Part shown: positions 23,067 through 24,816 of the stretch, piece after piece
How the letters are laid out: each line of letters starts with the position of its first letter
Numbering within the stretch: the first letter of the stretch is position 1
NCBI GenBank assembly: GCA_964561005.1
Contig: CAZLNO010000059.1
Location: 1 to 24,816 of the forward strand
Direction of reading: 5' to 3'
Length of the DNA: 24,816 nt
DNA from: CAZLNO01 sp964561005
GTDB lineage: Bacteria > Pseudomonadota > Alphaproteobacteria > Kiloniellales > Rhodovibrionaceae
Notes under the pieces: model-generated
The model's input: only the letters and a program-made list of their open reading frames with translations
The model's database searches: none
Told to the model about the DNA's origin: nothing
Made by a program: the position numbers and the translations under genes

Positions 23067-23919
23067 GCCGGACGCGGCGCTGCCCCCGCTGCGCGAGATC
23101 ATCGCCCGCCACGGCCTCTCGGCCCGGCACAGCCTGGGCCAGCACTTCCTGCTGGACCTGAACCTGACCCGCCGCATCGCCCGCGCCGCCGGGGAGCTGT
23201 CGCAGGGAACCACGGTGGAGATCGGCCCCGGCCCCGGCGGCCTCACCCGCGCGCTGCTGGCCGAGGGCGCGGCGCGGGTGATCGCGGTGGAGCGCGACGC
23301 GCGCTGCCTCGCCGCCCTGAAGGACATTGCCGCCGCCTACCCCGGCCGGCTGGAGGCGATCGAGGCCGACGCGCTGGAGGTCGCGCTGGCGGACCTCGGG
23401 ACGACGCCCCGGCGCGTGGTCGCCAACCTGCCCTACAACATCGCCACGGCGCTGCTCATCGGCTGGCTGCGCGCCCTCGCGGCCGATCCGGGCGCGGCCG
23501 AATCGCTGACCCTGATGTTCCAGAAGGAGGTCGCCGACCGCCTGCTGGCGCAGCCGCGGACCAAGGACTACGGCCGCCTCTCCGTGCTGACCCAGTGGTT
23601 GTGCGGAACGCGGCGGCTGTTCAACCTGCCCAAGGACGCCTTCACGCCGCCGCCCAAGGTGATGTCGACGGTGGTGCAACTCGTCCCCCGCCCCGAGCCC
23701 CTGGCCCCCGCCCAATTGGCGAGCCTGGAGCGCGTCTCCGCCGCCGCCTTCGGCCAGCGCCGCAAGATGCTGCGCCAGAGCCTCAAGCCGCTGGGCGTCG
23801 ACCCGCTCATGCTGTGCGAGCAAGCGGGCATCGACCCGACGGCGCGGGCGGAGGAACTGCCGGTGGCGGATTTCTGCGCGCTTGCGCGGGCGACTGTTGA
23901 ACTTTCCTCGCGAAGCTAG
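23059..23919 (+). CDS. rsmA: 16S rRNA (adenine1518-N6/adenine1519-N6)-dimethyltransferase
   Basis: 286 residues. RsmA (KsgA) dimethylates two adjacent adenines in the 3' terminal hairpin of 16S rRNA during small-subunit maturation, using S-adenosylmethionine. The N-terminal SLGQHFLLD (25-33), the SAM loop VEIGPGPGGLT (53-63), the acidic motif VERD (77-80) and the active-site NLPY (123-126) are present, along with the C-terminal FTPPPKVMSTVV. The start is GTG at 23059, inside the end of pdxA, and the family N-terminus begins shortly after. It is the last gene of the + strand block and is followed by a strong inverted repeat. Confidence 0.95.
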   Translation: MAEPDAALPPLREIIARHGLSARHSLGQHFLLDLNLTRRIARAAGELSQGTTVEIGPGPGGLTRALLAEGAARVIAVERDARCLAALKDIAAAYPGRLEAIEADALEVALADLGTTPRRVVANLPYNIATALLIGWLRALAADPGAAESLTLMFQKEVADRLLAQPRTKDYGRLSVLTQWLCGTRRLFNLPKDAFTPPPKVMSTVVQLVPRPEPLAPAQLASLERVSAAAFGQRRKMLRQSLKPLGVDPLMLCEQAGIDPTARAEELPVADFCALARATVELSSRS

Positions 23920-23937
23920 GGCACAGCCTCATATCTC

Positions 23938-23969
23938 GCGATAGTCGATCTTTCGGTCTCGACTATCGC
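23938..23969. repeat. perfect 11-bp inverted repeat between rsmA and the broken toxin-antitoxin locus
   Basis: GCGATAGTCGA (23938-23948) and TCGACTATCGC (23959-23969) enclose a 10-base loop, 18 bases after the rsmA stop. No T-run follows, so intrinsic termination is doubtful. It lies 69 bases before the toxin start, where the operator of an Xre-type antitoxin would be expected. Either role, or both, is possible. Confidence 0.6.
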
Positions 23970-24037
23970 CTGATGGGTGTGTTCGACAGGTCCTCTTGGG
24001 TTGCCCCTCCCAACAGTCCCTTGCGCAAGCTACCCCA

Positions 24038-24390
24038 ATGGGTTACTCTCATTTCCAGACGGTCGCGGAAACACCGACATTTCAGCGTCGCGCCGAAAAG
24101 CTTTTGTCGGAAGACGAGCGCGAGGATCTGATCGCGGTCCTGGCCTCCAACCCTAAGGTTGGCGTTGAAATTCCCGGCACTCATGGAGTGTGAAAGCTCC
24201 GGTATCCTGGCAAGCAGAAGGGAAAAGTGGCGGCGTGCGAGTGATATACTATTTCTATGATGAAGAAATACCGATTTACGCACTCATGATATATGGCAAG
24301 GGCGAACAGCTTAATCTCACTTCCGACGAGAAGAAAGCTGTCGCGATGTTTGCGGAGTCGATCAAGACAGCCGCGAGGAGGTCACGATGA
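24038..24390 (+). pseudogene. RelE/HigB-like toxin, interrupted by a stop codon and a frameshift
   Basis: The first part (from ATG 24038) reads FQTVAETPTFQRRAEKLLSEDEREDL and PGTHGV, then meets TGA at 24191-24193. Read past it, the same frame gives KLRYPGKQKGK. After a one-base shift at the A-run 24223-24226 the second frame continues SGGVRVIYYFYDEEIPIYAL to a stop at 24388-24390. Joined, this is a complete RelE/HigB-type toxin of about 117 residues. Family members read GVRKLR here, so the TGA stands where an Arg codon (for example CGA) is expected. One A missing from the run would explain the shift. The piece starting at GTG 24190 on its own does not match the family start. The stretch is clearly more AT-rich than its surroundings, consistent with transfer. 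The end overlaps the antitoxin start (ATGA). Confidence 0.75.
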
Positions 24391-24725
24391 CGGAGAAGGC
24401 CCCGGACCTCGCCGATGCGTTGCTGGCTTCGATGGCGGAAGCTCTGGCCCACGCACGGGACGCCGACAACGGCACTCGGGTGACCCGCGTCGAGATGGGG
24501 GCCCCGCAAGTGCGGTCGATTCGGCACCGTCTCGGCCTCTCCCAGGAACGATTCGCGGCCCTGCTGGGAGTCAGCGTCTCCGGCCTGCGAAAGTGGGAGC
24601 AGGGCACGCGCAAGCCGACCGGGGCCGCGGCCACCCTGCTCCAGGTGATGGAGTCCGAGCCGGAAGCGGTCTCGCGCGCGCTGACGTCGATCGGCCGCGA
24701 TGGCCGGCGCCCGGCCTCGGAGTGA
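24387..24725 (+). CDS. Xre-family helix-turn-helix antitoxin (HigA/NadS-like)
   Basis: 112 residues with an Xre-type DNA-binding domain at about 43-85. VRSIRHRLGLSQERFAALLGVS forms the first helices and SGLRKWEQGTRKPTGAA the recognition helix and the following turn. Antitoxins placed after a RelE/HigB toxin with this layout bind the toxin and repress the operon. The ATG at 24387 overlaps the toxin stop and has GAGGAGG just upstream. The frame is intact although the partner toxin gene is disrupted, so it may now act only as a DNA-binding repressor. Base composition returns to the local high-GC level in this gene. Confidence 0.85.
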   Translation: MTEKAPDLADALLASMAEALAHARDADNGTRVTRVEMGAPQVRSIRHRLGLSQERFAALLGVSVSGLRKWEQGTRKPTGAAATLLQVMESEPEAVSRALTSIGRDGRRPASE

Positions 24726-24816
24726 CCGTACGCGCGATACGCCCGACCGCGTGGAGCCCTCTCACCGAACGGTTTTGCGCATGCGCCGAGCCTCCGCCCA
24801 GCCCTACCCCCCCACC

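Noticed and set aside
24191..24226. Programmed frameshifting or stop readthrough producing an intact toxin
   Set aside because: The stop and the shift are about 30 bases apart, so both recoding events would be needed. No slippery heptamer with a clear downstream pseudoknot was seen. Mutation is simpler.
24190..24390. Stand-alone 66-residue gene starting at GTG 24190
   Set aside because: It begins in the middle of a RelE/HigB-like toxin domain and lacks the family N-terminus, which lies in the other frame upstream. It is better read as part of a broken gene.
24726..24816. Further gene or element at the right edge
   Set aside because: The last 91 bases show no coding frame with a start signal and no clear repeat; the stretch is too short to judge.

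Overview
The window is about 24.8 kb of very GC-rich DNA with strong G/C bias at third codon positions. Gene content and order point to an alphaproteobacterium, most likely Rhodospirillales-like. The markers are an HdaA-type DnaA regulator in the DUF2066 / CDP-alcohol transferase / AI-2E transporter cluster divergent from purM-purN, a tiny aa3-type cytochrome oxidase subunit IV, and the order lptF-lptG-lptD-surA-pdxA-rsmA. The species cannot be named from the sequence alone. No tRNA, rRNA, CRISPR array, insertion sequence or prophage was seen.

Layout. Positions 1-82 hold the last codons of an unrecognised + strand gene. Positions 6186 to 129 (minus strand) form one tight six-gene unit: DUF2066 exported protein, CDP-alcohol phosphatidyltransferase, AI-2E transporter, hdaA, an atypical short-chain dehydrogenase and a CYTH-CHAD protein. 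The first five genes overlap their neighbours. From 6311 to 8257 (+) lie purM, purN and the oxidase subunit IV, closed by a hairpin that can serve as a two-way terminator with ndk (minus, 8764-8342). Positions 8968-9683 carry a Phd-like / PemK-like toxin-antitoxin pair, followed by an ABC-F ATPase (9755-11665). From 15923 to 11653 (minus) come pepA, an orphan sensor histidine kinase with an N-terminal CBS-like region, a 70-residue fragment of a DinB-family protein, holC and a DUF442/TIGR01244 protein. From 16184 to 23919 (+) runs the outer-membrane biogenesis block lptF-lptG-lptD-surA followed by pdxA and rsmA. The window ends with a second toxin-antitoxin locus (24038-24725), in which the RelE/HigB-like toxin is broken and its Xre-family antitoxin is intact.

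How the genes fit together. LptF and LptG are the membrane part of the lipopolysaccharide export machine, LptD is its outer-membrane receiver, and SurA is the periplasmic chaperone that helps fold LptD. PurM and PurN are steps 5 and 3 of purine synthesis. HdaA restrains DnaA, and HolC is a replicative polymerase subunit. Most of the window is therefore core, vertically inherited genome. The accessory parts are the two toxin-antitoxin loci, the DinB fragment and possibly the CBS-histidine kinase. I did not find a convincing new multi-gene system. The most informative oddities are the doubly disrupted toxin, the truncated DinB gene kept upstream of holC, the short-chain dehydrogenase without its catalytic Tyr/Lys, and several perfect inverted repeats in intergenic spaces.
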